A DNA stretch of 64,000 nucleotides from Hawksworthiomyces lignivorus (taxonomy: Eukaryota; Ascomycota; Sordariomycetes; Ophiostomatales; Ophiostomataceae): positions 62,001 to 126,000 of the forward strand of contig NTMA01000020.1 in assembly GCA_002917075.1 (NCBI GenBank). Direction: 5' to 3'. The notes below the pieces were generated by a model, which was given only the letters and a program-made list of their open reading frames with translations, was not told where the DNA came from and did no database searches. Position 1 is the stretch's first letter. Each line of letters starts with the position of its first letter. A program made the translations under genes and the position numbers. Shown here piece by piece: positions 10,098 to 20,937 of this stretch.

Positions 10098-12018
10098 CCC
10101 ACACGAAAATGCCCATCCAAAAAATTTACTCTTTAGGCACCAAGCAGCGGCCCGCACACTCTAGCACTGGCACTAAGTACCTTTGCACAGGCTACGCTTC
10201 GTACCTAGCCATTATTTCCTATACTTCCTACGCCATACCTACCTTAGGCGAGGTACTTGAAAATGGAACAGGGGGAAGTTTGTTATGTTTTTGCCCCAAG
10301 GAGGAAAATAAAAAAAATGAAAAAAATAAATAAAATAAAACAAAAAAAAAAGAAGAAAAAGAAGAGTTGAGGAGGCAGTTATAGAGGGCGTGTATTTTAT
10401 ACCGAGTTGTGAATGCGGAAACCCTTTGAAGGACGACAGGAGAGCGAAGGATTTAGCTGGCTAGAGCTATTCTGCCCTCTTTCACCGCCGAAAGCATGCA
10501 AAAGGAGAGGATGCACTCCTGATATTTTTCGTTAGATAGAGTAGGTAAGCACTTGAATACACACAATCTGAGGTGACATTGCGGCCGATCAGAGAATAGC
10601 TTATCCGTAGGCAAGAACGCGGTCATTTGGTGCGAACTGATCGAGAACTGAATAAGGCCTCTAGCCTACATCTAAGGCTACCATAGCCACGACAAAACCT
10701 GGCTATCTACGCAGTAAGGGAAGGTACAACGATCCTCTCTCCGTAACTGGAGCCAAGCAGCTTCAATATTAGTCGTACAGAGGTGAGTAGCGGTGGTCTT
10801 GGTGGCCAGGTTGAGTCGAGGGGCCAGCCCCGTGTCATGCTCAATACTTTTATATACTTTTTATTAATACGGTGTCTTATATATTTCTTTACAATCTTTA
10901 CTCTGGTGACTCCGTTTAATTCTGCCTAAGTGCTTTGATTAAAAAAGATATCTTATACATTATAAGTTCTGTTACGATGGTGTGAGGGTTTTACCACTGT
11001 ACTATACGACAAAAGAATCGCTATTCGAGCGCCCAGTGCTCGATCGAATACCTCACACTAGTGTTTATTACACCTTGTACACCCTGCAACGCACCAAGCT
11101 CGTAACCGCATGGATATAATAGTGGTAGCCCGCCTAGAACCGCGTCATACAGTTGTGATGATATGGGCTTAATTTCGCCAAGGATACGCTAATGGTCCAG
11201 GCGGAGAGATCACGCAGGGACACATAAGAGAGAAATAGTGCAGTACAACGCCGTACGCCGAGAAGTCTATTCAACAATAACCTGAACATAGACAATAAAA
11301 GTTTTCTTAAGATATACACCTATACTGTCCTTGCTCGAATCTCGTATGTGTTGACTAGTATCCGGCTGTTGATCTTAGATGCTCTAGATGCTTAAGTAGG
11401 TTGAGGAGAAAGGGTTGTCGCATATCTTTCCGATAAAAACATTATAATAACAAGTCTCCGTATGATTCATTGTATAATGTTTAACTAGCCGCATATTGCA
11501 TAACTCACTAAAATACCGTTTGACTGAATGTGGACCTTATCCAAATCACGTTCGGTTAGTCTTCGCTTAGAACGAATACACTTCATCAACATAGTAGTGT
11601 CCCGAAAACGAATCTCGCATTTGACTTCCATCTAGTATTTGAATCCGCTACACACTTGAAGATGAAGGTCCGTACTGTAAGATATTACCAGAGAGGTGTG
11701 AGAGAGTATATTAACCGGTGACTGCAAATCGTATTACTTTTTCCAAAGGTTGAGCATTATTCAGGAGTGGTGAGATGGACGGCTGGTAGGCCCCGAAGGT
11801 CTATATAAGATCTGGGAAGAGAATCTCTTCGAGGCTGTTATGAAGTAGCTGCCTGTGATTTGTTTGTTTGTTTCCTCTGTGAAGTGTTCACTCAAAGCAG
11901 ACGGGGAAGACTGGGTATTGCCTGTCACACGTTCCAATTCCCATTGTTTTATCGTCAAGTCCATCTATTTGATCTCAAATTGGCCCATATCCTGGCAAGA
12001 TCACCGCAACGTAGCAAC
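10098..12018. other. AT-rich gene-free block, probable transposon debris
   Basis: About 1.9 kb without a supportable gene. It has poly-A/T runs near 10308-10365 and long TA-rich stretches. The segment near 10970-11150, beginning TGTTACGATGGTGTGAGG, reads like a retroelement LTR or other repeat relic, but no second copy was found here. Composition is compatible with mutated repeats. Confidence 0.4.
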
Positions 12019-14100
12019 ATGACTGAATCACAAAACTCAATGTATTTTGGCGGACAGTTAGTCGTTGAGCTACCGACACAGACCACTCCCGGCCATATCC
12101 AGACAGTAATCGGCAAGAAATCAGAGCTGTCTTAGGACCTAGATGAGTTTCGAGGCATCCCATACGGAGAAGTGTCTAAGAGATGGGAGCACTCGAGACT
12201 CCGGACTCAGCTTCCACAAGATGTGTTTGATGCAACCAAGAACGGGTACGTGTATATGAATATGGTAACTAGCTTACCCATTTGACGTTCTAAGGTTCTG
12301 ACTGGAAACCTGTCTGTCACAGACCTGTATCCCCACAACACAGCAAGGACAGAAACACAGAATATTTCCAAGCATATTCTGCTATCCCCGACTTCGCCGA
12401 ATCGGAATTCGATTGCTTGAACAGTATCACTGTGCGCCCTAATGCCACTGCGCTGTCCCAGGTGGGAATTCAAGGATCCGCCAAGTTACCTGTTCTGGTC
12501 TGGATTCACGGCGGCGGAGGCACTGGTAACGACCCGCTGAATGGTCCGTGAAATGCAATTCACTCTTCTCCTGGTCGGAGGAAATCAGCTTTGGCAGAAG
12601 CTAACTTGGAATCAGATCCTAGTCGTCTAGTACTTCGATCTTTACAGATTGGTTCCCCTATTATCGCAGTCTTGCTTAACTTCCGGGATGGCATATTTGG
12701 GTTCGTCGGCTCGACGGACATTTTGAATACCCAAGGAGAGTCTGAGAAGCATGGCCTCAACTTCGGCCTCTATGACCAGAAAGTAGCCTTGACTTGGGTG
12801 GCGAGCAACATTGCGCACTTTGGCGGCGATCCGAAGCAAGTTACCCTAGGCGGGCAGTCGGCAGGATCATTTGCGGTGCACGTACACCTTCTCGACACCG
12901 AGTCGCACGCGGAAGAGCCGCTATTCAAGAGGGCTATCTTGCAGTCGGGTGCCCAGTTCACGCTGTCGCCCCTGGAGCTTTCGGACATGGACTCTGCCTA
13001 GGCTGAGCTGTGCCGACATGGGGGCGTTGAGGCCAAGAACGGCCAACAGAAAGTGGAACTACTGCGCAAATGCTCAACAGCGACCATTCTCGAGCTTGCC
13101 GCCACGTGCAAAAATATGAAGGTGGGACCCGTTGCTGATGGAGTGACCATGATGGAGGAAATTGTGAAATTCCCTGCTGTCGATCTCAGGCAAGACAATA
13201 AGCTGGTTGGAAAGGAGCCCATTGAGATTATGCTGGGCGCCAGTGATGTTGAGGTGTGTTTGCTTTTCTTTTCACATTACGCCGTGAGCGAGCTCGTAAA
13301 CCGCTGCTAAATTTTTAAAACCAATGCAGGAGGCTGGCTTTGTGCAAGGCGACATTGATCGCGAAAGGCTGCAGTGGATTTTCGCTGAGAGCTATGAGAC
13401 TTCTGCGGCGGGGAGTCTAGTACTTGAAGCCTACGGCCTCGTCGAAGGACGCGACCAGAGCGCGTTACGAGCAAGTTTCGAGCGGTTCTTATCAGACGCA
13501 AAATTCGACCTGCCCATCTACATGTTGCGAACCAGACTCTGCACCCAGCGCCGTGTCGAGTTCGGTGATGCTGCTAGTGTCCAGCCCCATAGTATTGAGT
13601 TTGGCAACCCGTTTCCTGGACCCAAGAAAGGAGGCACGCATCACGGCGTAGAGATGATCTATCTGTTTGATGCGTTCCACGATGCCCTCGCCGACGCGGA
13701 CAAGGGTGTTTTGAGGCCGTACCCAGACTCCTCTGCAGAACCGTCCCCAGGGCAGGAAAGAGAATCTATGGAGCTGAAGACGGACGATCAGTCGGAAACA
13801 TATGCGGTAACTAATCTTGAACTCGTGCACAATATCCAAGATCATTGGCTAGGATTCATCGCCGCAAAATCTGCTCAAAACGCTGGCGATGGTGAGATAT
13901 TGGTCTGGGGTGCGGACAGGACCCCGAGAGTGGAACGTCTGGGGAGCGATCCGAAGTGGATTGCGATAATCGACCGGTTGAAGCTGCTTGAAAAAAAAAC
14001 CTCCTGTCTGTCAGTAAGGTGCTTGTTGCCCTTTTTACATAAAAATTTACTTTGGAACTTGTGCCCGACTGTTTTTGCATGCACTCTGCGCAACTTATAA
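12019..14100 (+). pseudogene. type-B carboxylesterase/lipase pseudogene
   Basis: A nearly full-length alpha/beta-hydrolase gene of the carboxylesterase type B family, broken by stops. Inferred exons: 12019-12245, 12323-13253, 13330 to about 14010, with clean GT..AG introns of 77 and 76 nt that keep phase. Visible motifs are DEFRGIPYGE (FRGIPYA-like), LPVLVWIHGGGG (oxyanion loop), LGGQSAGSFA (nucleophile elbow) and THHGVEMIYLF (catalytic His region). In-frame stops lie at about 12133 (TAG), 12549 (TGA) and 12999 (TAG). The C-terminus drifts into an unrelated tail after LKLLEKK. The TAG at 12999 fits TGG-to-TAG, a CpA-type change. The gene sits between two copies of dispersed repeat family 1. 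Confidence 0.8.
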
Positions 14101-14648
14101 GCATGAGATATTCTGGCTAGTCGGGAGCATGACGAGCGTCATACAATGCTCAGCTCGAGTATTCTGTAATGAGTATAAAATGAACATCAAGAGTAAATGT
14201 TCCTAGGACCCTTCTACGCCTATTACAAGTTTAATAGTGCTTTGCACCACTAGGAATCAAGAATAAGACGGTCCCAAATAGAACCCTTGGAGAAAATCCC
14301 TTCCTTCTCTTTTATCTTCTCCTTGCACCAGCCCTGAGGCGCTAGACAGTTAATCTCTAAGTAGATCGGCGCACGACAAAATTGAAAGGAAGCATAAGCC
14401 GGAAATATCAAGGCTCTTTCACTCTGAAAAAGTAATAAGTAGACTACAGTTGTGAAGGGCGTTTCTGTACGAAGGCGATACTCGGGTGAGATTCACGTCT
14501 CGCAGAAGAGTTTAAATGGTACTTTGGTGGTACAAGACAACGAAATTCATCTCGCCGTATTCTCTGGAGCAGGGACTGTACAGACATACGTCTCAAGGAG
14601 AAAATTTCGGTGAGCATATCGGTGTCTAGAAGGTATTGCCAACAATCT
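14101..14648. other. AT-rich intergenic, no gene seen
   Basis: No supported gene or repeat partner. Confidence 0.45.
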
Positions 14649-14833
14649 AGAGATGGCAGCACTAGGCTGACTAGGGAGCTAGAGGCTCATACGGCGACCG
14701 GATCTGACAGGCCAATCGCATCCTTCGTCAATGCGCCTTTGAACGACCCACTCCCACAATTGTGTAGTCGTACTCGTTCTCTTAGCACGGGGGGATTAGC
14801 GCTGGAATGTTCAAGATCGCGCTGTGCCCACTG
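14649..14833 (+). repeat. dispersed repeat family 1, copy b
   Basis: Second copy of the repeat at 9910-10097, same orientation. The two copies bracket about 4.6 kb that contains the carboxylesterase pseudogene. It ends near GCGCTGTGCCCACTGCG; beyond this the copies no longer align. Confidence 0.65.
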
Positions 14834-15204
14834 CGCTTGACTCGCGGGTGGCGCCGCTCTTGGAGTAGAAGTAGCTTGCACTTGCAGTTGCACGTTTGCA
14901 CCTGGATGAAGCTTAATCCTATCTATTTTTGTGTCAGGCTTAACTACGCCGACGAGCTCTGGAAATGCAAGGGAACTGCTATTTCAGCACTGTAGGAAAA
15001 CTTCCACCGGAGCCAAACGTGTTAGGTCGCTGCATTAGCAAAAACCAGTATATGAAAGTAAGGCTACAAGTTCTAGTAGGCAGTCTAATAAAGCGTACAA
15101 GATCCAACACCACTCACTCTTCTCGTCTCCCGTCTCTACAGGATGCGCAACTCTGTGTAGCTCCACGTTTAGGCCATAGTCTCCCTTGTGCAATCTTCCG
15201 TTCA
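14834..15204. other. intergenic, 3' flank of the WSC gene
   Basis: No supported gene. The right part probably holds the 3' UTR of the minus-strand WSC gene. Confidence 0.45.
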
Positions 15205-16341
15205 TCATGCCGCCCGTTCTGGCCAGGCCTCTAGCTCCGCTGGAGGTCGTAAAGATGGCAGCTCGGACGGCACGCTGTGTGCTAGCACGGCCTTCCCCCC
15301 CACCTCGGCTACGTGTCGGTATTGTCGTGGCGGGCCAGAGCTGTTTGGCCGCCAGGCCAGGCTAGGCAGGCGATGCCGCCAAAACCAGAGCAGCACCGCC
15401 AGCGCGGCGACGAGCAGCGAGCCGATCACGATGCCGGCGATGGCGCTGCCGTTGAGGCGGGCGTCGTGACTGTCCAGGCCAGACGTGGGTGCCGGTGGCG
15501 ACAGCGGCGACGTTGCCGACGCGCTGCTGCCGCTGCCGGAGGATGCGGGCGACGCCGTCACGCCCGTGGCGCTGTAGAGGTTGATGCGGCCGATGCCGCC
15601 GCAGGCGCTGCCGGCGGCGCCGGGGCAGTTGATGCTGCAGTCCGAGGCCGACGCCGAGATCGCGCTCAGGCTGGCCGTCTCGCCGCAGAAGCACTGCGTC
15701 TCGTCCTCGACGCCGCACCACCGAAAGTCCTGGTTCTGGTTCTGGCACCACGCGCAGCAGATCGCTGCGTGGTTGCGCAGCAGCGTCGTCGACGCCAAGC
15801 TCAGCACCCGCTCCGGCCCGTCCGTGTAGCACCCAAGCTGGCTGAATCCCGCCACCGCCGCCGTCGCCGTCGGCGGGCCCGTCGTTGTTTGCGACGTTGC
15901 CGTCGCCGTCGCGCTGTACAGGTCGATGGCCCAGGCGCCGCCGCACGCGGTCGCGCCAGCGCCGGGGCACGACGATGCGCACGACACCGCCGGCAGCGAG
16001 ACAAGACTGCTCCACGCCGGCGCCGTCGCGCACAGGCAGTAATCGCCCGCCTCCACGCCGCACCACTGGTTGGCCGTGTCGATGTTGAGGCACAGCTCGC
16101 AGCACACCGACGGGTCGTTGCGCACCAGCGTGTTCATCGCGCCCGCGAGGACCCGGCTCGACGCGTCCGAGTAGCATCCGAGGTACGAGTAGCCCGAGAG
16201 AGACTGGCTCGACGCCGCTCGCCGCCGCAGAGCCATGCGCAGCGGCGGGCCAGCTGTCGGCTCCGGCGGCAAATGGATCCCGCCCGTTCCAGAAGCGGGT
16301 GCCGTCGCTCGCAGCCGGCTTATTTGAGCCAGCGCTGCCAT
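15205..16341 (-). CDS. two-WSC-domain single-pass membrane protein
   Basis: Open frame of 378 aa from the ATG at 16341 (MAALAQISRL). Two Cys-rich WSC domains are clear, at about 50-145 (GYSYLGCYSD ... CGGAWAIDLYSA) and 165-260 (SQLGCYTDG ... CGGIGRINLYSA), each with the spaced cysteines of the family (CCELC/CCAWC, WCGVE, CLC/CFC, SCPGA/NCPGA). A Ser/Ala/Pro-rich linker follows, then a transmembrane helix (GIVIGSLLVAALAVLLWFW, about 300-320) and a cytosolic tail of about 55 residues. WSC domains bind glucans; proteins of this layout are wall-stress sensors or wall-anchored lectins. No hydrophobic signal peptide is seen, though the layout needs one, so a 5' exon may be missing or the N-terminus may be damaged. 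Confidence 0.8.
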   Translation of the reverse strand: MAALAQISRLRATAPASGTGGIHLPPEPTAGPPLRMALRRRAASSQSLSGYSYLGCYSDASSRVLAGAMNTLVRNDPSVCCELCLNIDTANQWCGVEAGDYCLCATAPAWSSLVSLPAVSCASSCPGAGATACGGAWAIDLYSATATATSQTTTGPPTATAAVAGFSQLGCYTDGPERVLSLASTTLLRNHAAICCAWCQNQNQDFRWCGVEDETQCFCGETASLSAISASASDCSINCPGAAGSACGGIGRINLYSATGVTASPASSGSGSSASATSPLSPPAPTSGLDSHDARLNGSAIAGIVIGSLLVAALAVLLWFWRHRLPSLAWRPNSSGPPRQYRHVAEVGGKAVLAHSVPSELPSLRPPAELEAWPERAA

Positions 16342-16789
16342 GATTCGTATTCGTAGTTTGTTGAAATATGTTTCAGACAAATCTAGCAGGTGTCAATGGT
16401 GCTTACACAGAAACGGCAGCAATCAATATAAATACATACGTTATAACAACATATCCAACCAGTAGTATCAATCGGGTTAGAAAGCACTACAGTGCTGGTT
16501 GCGGTGGTTTCGATGTAGTTAACATCACTTTGTTACGATTTACGGAGCAAAATCATGTCATACTCTGAAGGATGCCATCTTTCATTCTGAAAAAAAACTT
16601 CCACTATTTATACTGCACTACAATGTTGAATGCAGAGGATTCCTCGACAAGGGTCAGTCATGGAAAGACTTGGGTCGGGTAAGCAAGTCTTGTGTCAAGT
16701 GGAGGCTGTGACATTGTTTTAAGAGCCATGATTGGGCTGCTTCGGGGCATTTACTACATTCGGACGCATCGCGCGTACGGATTCTCCTG
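16342..16789. other. intergenic upstream of the WSC gene
   Basis: AT-rich. A missing signal-peptide exon for the WSC gene could lie here: a hydrophobic minus-strand stretch near 16418-16455 ends at a GTAAGC donor-like site, but no ATG in frame was found. Confidence 0.35.
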
Positions 16790-17085
16790 GCCCGGTCACT
16801 GCCTCGCGGAGTATGTAACTTTAAATATTATATTTTGCTCCCTCTGATCGAATGTAATGGCAAACTCTTTAGTATTTAAGCGAAAGGAGGAGAGAGAGAG
16901 GCACTTAAACGTCAACGTAATACTTCGTCTAGAATACACCACCGCAAACAAATGACGAGGTCGTGTTTGAGAGCATGAAGTACTCAGAAAGGACGCGACG
17001 CTTCGCCTGGAAAAGACTTAAAACTTATAGCCAAGCCAGTTTACGTTCCTTCTAACCTAGATTCGTATTTTCTTTCTTGGAAAGG
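16790..17085 (+). repeat. dispersed repeat family 2, copy a (left flank of the STAND gene)
   Basis: Matches 21064-21365 in the same orientation. Shared blocks include TCACTGCCTC, TCGAATG(T/C)AA, GCACTTAAACG, CACCGCAAA and TGAAGTAC, and the 3' parts both end in a T-rich stretch followed by an A run. The copies differ by many transitions. They flank the NACHT-ankyrin gene as direct repeats. Confidence 0.65.
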
Positions 17086-17367
17086 CCTTTTAAAAAAAAA
17101 TAGAAAAAAATCGAGACTGTGCCATATTCAAACAAGGACTAGATACAACAGTCGAGTCTCTGCAGGGAAGTGGCAAAGGGTGAGCTTATACGATAGTGCA
17201 AAAAAGCAAAAATGATGAGATGACTAACACTGTCAATACAGTACCTAGTACCGCCAGACCAAAGATATAATTCACAAATAACGACAGCCTCTAACGAAAA
17301 TCCATTTAAATTTTCTAATACACCATTTTCCCTTGCCTGATTCCACTGGTTTTCTGTAATAGCTGCC

Positions 17368-20300
17368 TTATACATTAATGTTGGCAACTCTATCGAGCAG
17401 TAGCTGAACTATCTTCTCGTGGCCTTCCGATGATGCAGCTTGTAGAGCGTTTCTATATAAGCCGCCCTGCGCGTTAATGTTCGCACCTCTGTCAAGCAGT
17501 AATTGGACTATCTTCTCGTGGCCTTTCGATGATGCAGCATGTAGAGCGTTTCCGTAAAAGCCGCCCTGCGCATTAATGTTCGCACCTCTGTCAAGCAGTA
17601 ATTGGATTATCTTCTCGTGGCCTTTCGATGATGCAATTTGTAGAGCGTTTCTATATAAGCCGCCCTGCGCATTAATGTTCGCACCTCTATCAAGTAGTAA
17701 TTGAACTATCTTCTCGTGGCTTTTCGATGATGCAGCATGTAGAGCGTTTCCGTAAAAGCCGCCCTGCGCATTAATGTTCGCACCTTTGTCAAGTAGTAAT
17801 TGAACTATCTTCTCGTGGCCTTCCGATGATGCAGCATGTAGAGCGTTTCCGTAAAAGCCGCCCTGCGCATTAATGTTCGCACCTCTATCAAGTAATAATT
17901 GAACTATCTTCTCGTGGCTTTTCTGTGATGCAGCTTGTAGAGCGTTTCCGTAAAAGTCGCCCTGCGCGTTAATGTCCGCACCTCTGTCAATCAGTAATTG
18001 GACTATCTTCTCGTGGCCTTTCGATGATGCAGCTTGTAGAGCGTTTCCGTAAAAGCCGCCCTGCGCGTTAATGTTCGCACCTCTGTCAAGCAGTAATTGG
18101 ACTATCTTCTCGTGGCCTCCCGATGATGCAGCTTGTAGAACGTTTCCATAGTAGCCGCCCTGCGCATTGATGTGGACACCTTTGTCAAGCATTAGCTGGG
18201 CTGCCTTTTCGTAGCCTGCCGATGATGCATTCTCGTAATTGCCGCCTCGTGCGATGACGAAATCAGAGGCATGGCATGTATAAAAGCTAGTAGATAGCTT
18301 TTCACATAGTAGATCCAAGATGAGTAAATCAAACCCAAGGAGTGAGACATAATAAATAGGCGATGGTATTATTTCATCGAGTATCTTGCCGTTATAACTA
18401 TCGATATTCCAGATCCGTACCCAATTTTCAAATTGTCCTTTAGCATTTCGAAAGAGCCGGACTGCTTGATGCTTGACAAGATATAAGTTTTGGTCTCCAT
18501 TGCGGTAATGTTCAGACCAATTTTTTGCGACGTATGGCGCAAGTGGGTATTCGGATTCTGAAATTGGTGGCACAAGTTCTAACAAATATGTCAAGCAAAT
18601 ACAGGCCACTTCGGCATGGGCTTGTGACTTTTTCACACTGAAGACTGCAGCTGCTTGCTGTTGTATCCGTTCAGATTCCAGGTATTCCTGAACGGAAAAA
18701 TGCGCGATGCGAACAGTGGACTCTTCGTTACCAGGATGACAGTCGATTTCGATAAGGCCAGGACATATTCGATGAATGTCATTTTCATCGTCTAGTCTAC
18801 CATCGACATTAAACTGAGGATTATCCCCGAGTTCCACTGCGATACCTTCGATGATCTCTGATACAGTCAGTGGTCTTGTAGCGCAGCAAAGTAAAGTTAA
18901 GATCCGTCTTGCATCCCCTGCGGATTCTTTATTAATGCTCAACAGTATTCTTTCATAAGTTTTGTCTAGAGATGGAGGTAAAGATTCCAACAACGTATCG
19001 AGTTGACATTTACTACTAGCACAAGATTTCAATGCTGTAAACTGACATTCGACCCAGCGAAACCTAACTGAATCAGCAGTTTCTCTCAATAAAAAGAAAA
19101 AGGAAAAGAACGTACATGCCTTTGGCGCGTTCGCAGAGCGCCTCTTTAATTTGGTCATGATGTTTTTTCCACCTCCGTAGTTGACGGTCGGTGTTTAGAG
19201 AGCCAGATATAAAAGATGCAATATCTTTATCGATGGAATCGTTCTTCATAGAAATTGTCTCATGTTGCAAAATACCATATTCGTCAAAAAAGACGTCGTG
19301 TATATCTTGCTCTTCACGACTAGTGACTAAAATATGAAGGCCAGTCTCTGACCATGCCCGCAGGTCGACCAAGGCTTGCAACACGTCTTCTCGGTGTCTA
19401 TCACGAGGACTCTCATCTAACGCATCCAAAATGATGTATGTATCCTTAAACGCCTGTACTAATTGACGCAGACAACCCATAAGAGCTTGGCCGGACGGAG
19501 TGCCATCGCGGTAACTGTCATGTAAATGTGAAAGGATCTTGTGACCATCCTTGAGCTGACCCGATAGCTGTATAACCAGTGCACGAAGCATAGCGGACAT
19601 ATCTTGTTTAGCGGTATCATTGAAGGTAAAGAAAAAAAAAGCGATGCCAATGCGTGAATTAGATCTTCGATGCCGAAAAGTATATTGTATAGCCGTAGAA
19701 CACAAAACTGACTTGCCACATCCCGCAAAGCCGTTGAGCCATAAGAAAGAATTAGGTTTTGCAAGCCAAGCCGCAAAAGTACGGCTTTTCACGAACCAAA
19801 GCCCGGTGCTACTGTATCTTTTATTACAGGCTTCGTTATAGTTGATAGTAGCATCAGGAGCGTTTAACCAATCGCGAATAGTCGACGAAGTCTGGTCTGC
19901 TTTGACGAGAACGAGCAGTGCTTTGGTATCCTCAATAGTGTTTTCAACTCTGTGAATGTCTTTTTGTTCTAGTATCTGCAATGCCAGAGAGAGATGAGAG
20001 ACGGTCTCGTCAATGTCCTCGTCAAGCCTTTGTAACGTGCTTTGTCGGAAAGGATACTCAAGTTTGCGGGCAGTACGGACGGAGGATCGGATGCCACTGA
20101 CGGAATCGTCCTTAAACTTGCCGCACTCGTCCCGGAGCTCATAAATACACTCCTCGCAATCTTGAATCAGGCCTTCGATATTCTTGAACAAGTCTTGCTT
20201 GTCGCTGAGGAATGTGCGGTCCATAAAGTGGTTACGCAGAATCTCAAGTATGCTAAGAAGACGTTCTAACTTCTTGGTGGTATGGGCAATGTCGGATTTC

Positions 20301-20401
20301 CGGCTCTTGTAGGCCGAATAGAAGTCAACGAGGCTTTGCGTGACTTCGATACCAAGCGAAATAATGCCGGCTACACTTGCAGCCGTGGAAAATCCGTCCG
20401 T
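17368..20401 (-). CDS. STAND/NLR-like protein: NACHT plus near-identical ankyrin repeats, start codon apparently lost
   Basis: Fungal NLR-like ATPase of the kind used in non-self recognition. Exons: from 20224 (first in-frame ATG) or 20401 to 19116, then 19063-17368; the 52-nt intron keeps phase and joins RAKGM to FRWVECQF. From the ATG the product is 934 aa. Coding continues upstream of that ATG (GFSTAASVAGIISLGIEV, the usual helical N-terminus) to an ACG at 20399-20401 where families start with ATG, after an in-frame TAA. P-loop GFAGCGKS (165-172), Walker B YIILDALDES, and a winged-helix region ending TVRIAHFSVQEYLES are present. The C-terminus has nine 33-residue ankyrin units of type GHEKIVQLLLDRGANINAQGG, almost identical at DNA level (about 17370-18230). 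Function is inferred from family. The gene may be a pseudogene. Confidence 0.85.
17370..18245 (-). repeat. 99-bp tandem repeats encoding ankyrin units
   Basis: Nine consecutive 99-bp units coding 33 aa each, inside the STAND gene. Units are near-identical; changes cluster at few codons: GHEK/SHEK, HAAS/QAAS/QIAS, GFYGN/GLYRN/DFYGN, and DRGAN/DKGAN/DRGAD. The outermost unit at the gene's 5' side (GYEKAAQLMLDKGVHINAQGG) and the last, shortened one are the most divergent. Such homogeneity implies recent amplification or ongoing exchange between units. Confidence 0.9.
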
Positions 20402-20937
20402 GGTGGAGAATAGAAACTGTCGGTTTAGAAATTAATAAAGTGACAACGTAGATCGTAGATGTGAAAGAATCACCTAAAGTTGTTGAACAGATGAGATTTC
20501 GGGTCTAATATTCTTTAGGCTCAAAAATGCACATCCTTAGTGAAGCGTGTCAAGGGTTGGTTGAATTTTGCCTCGACAGAGCGGCCATCCCATTTGTTCA
20601 GGTAACAATATTGATGCCTTGCGTCCAGATAAGTTCACATTTTGATTCTATCTTACGCCATGCTCTTCTCTTGGCCCAATTGAACCAAACAGATAGTCTC
20701 TAAACTCTTGATAGCTGCTTACGTACATACCTAAGTCGCGAGTTTTCGGCAACATCTACAATTTTCAGCAGGCGCAGAGAATAAGGTCTCACGCAGATGG
20801 AAAGGAAAAAAAAGTTAATTTTTGTGTAAATTCATATACTATAAACTTAAAATATATTGTTATGTTGGCATTTGTCTTGGATTTTGGCGGTCTTTACATT
20901 GAGGGTTTGTCTCTTAAAATATTTTGTACTTATATCC
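20402..20937. other. intergenic upstream of the STAND gene
   Basis: No gene seen. An intron-like 3' end (TTAATTTC..CGACAG) just upstream of the ACG leaves room for an unrecognised 5' exon supplying a start codon. Confidence 0.4.

Noticed and set aside
10970..11350. Possible LTR beginning TGTTACGATG
   Set aside because: No second copy, no primer-binding site and no retroelement coding nearby, so not called as a feature of its own.
15313..16356. 347-codon plus-strand frame
   Set aside because: Antisense of the WSC gene; Arg/Ala-rich with no motif.
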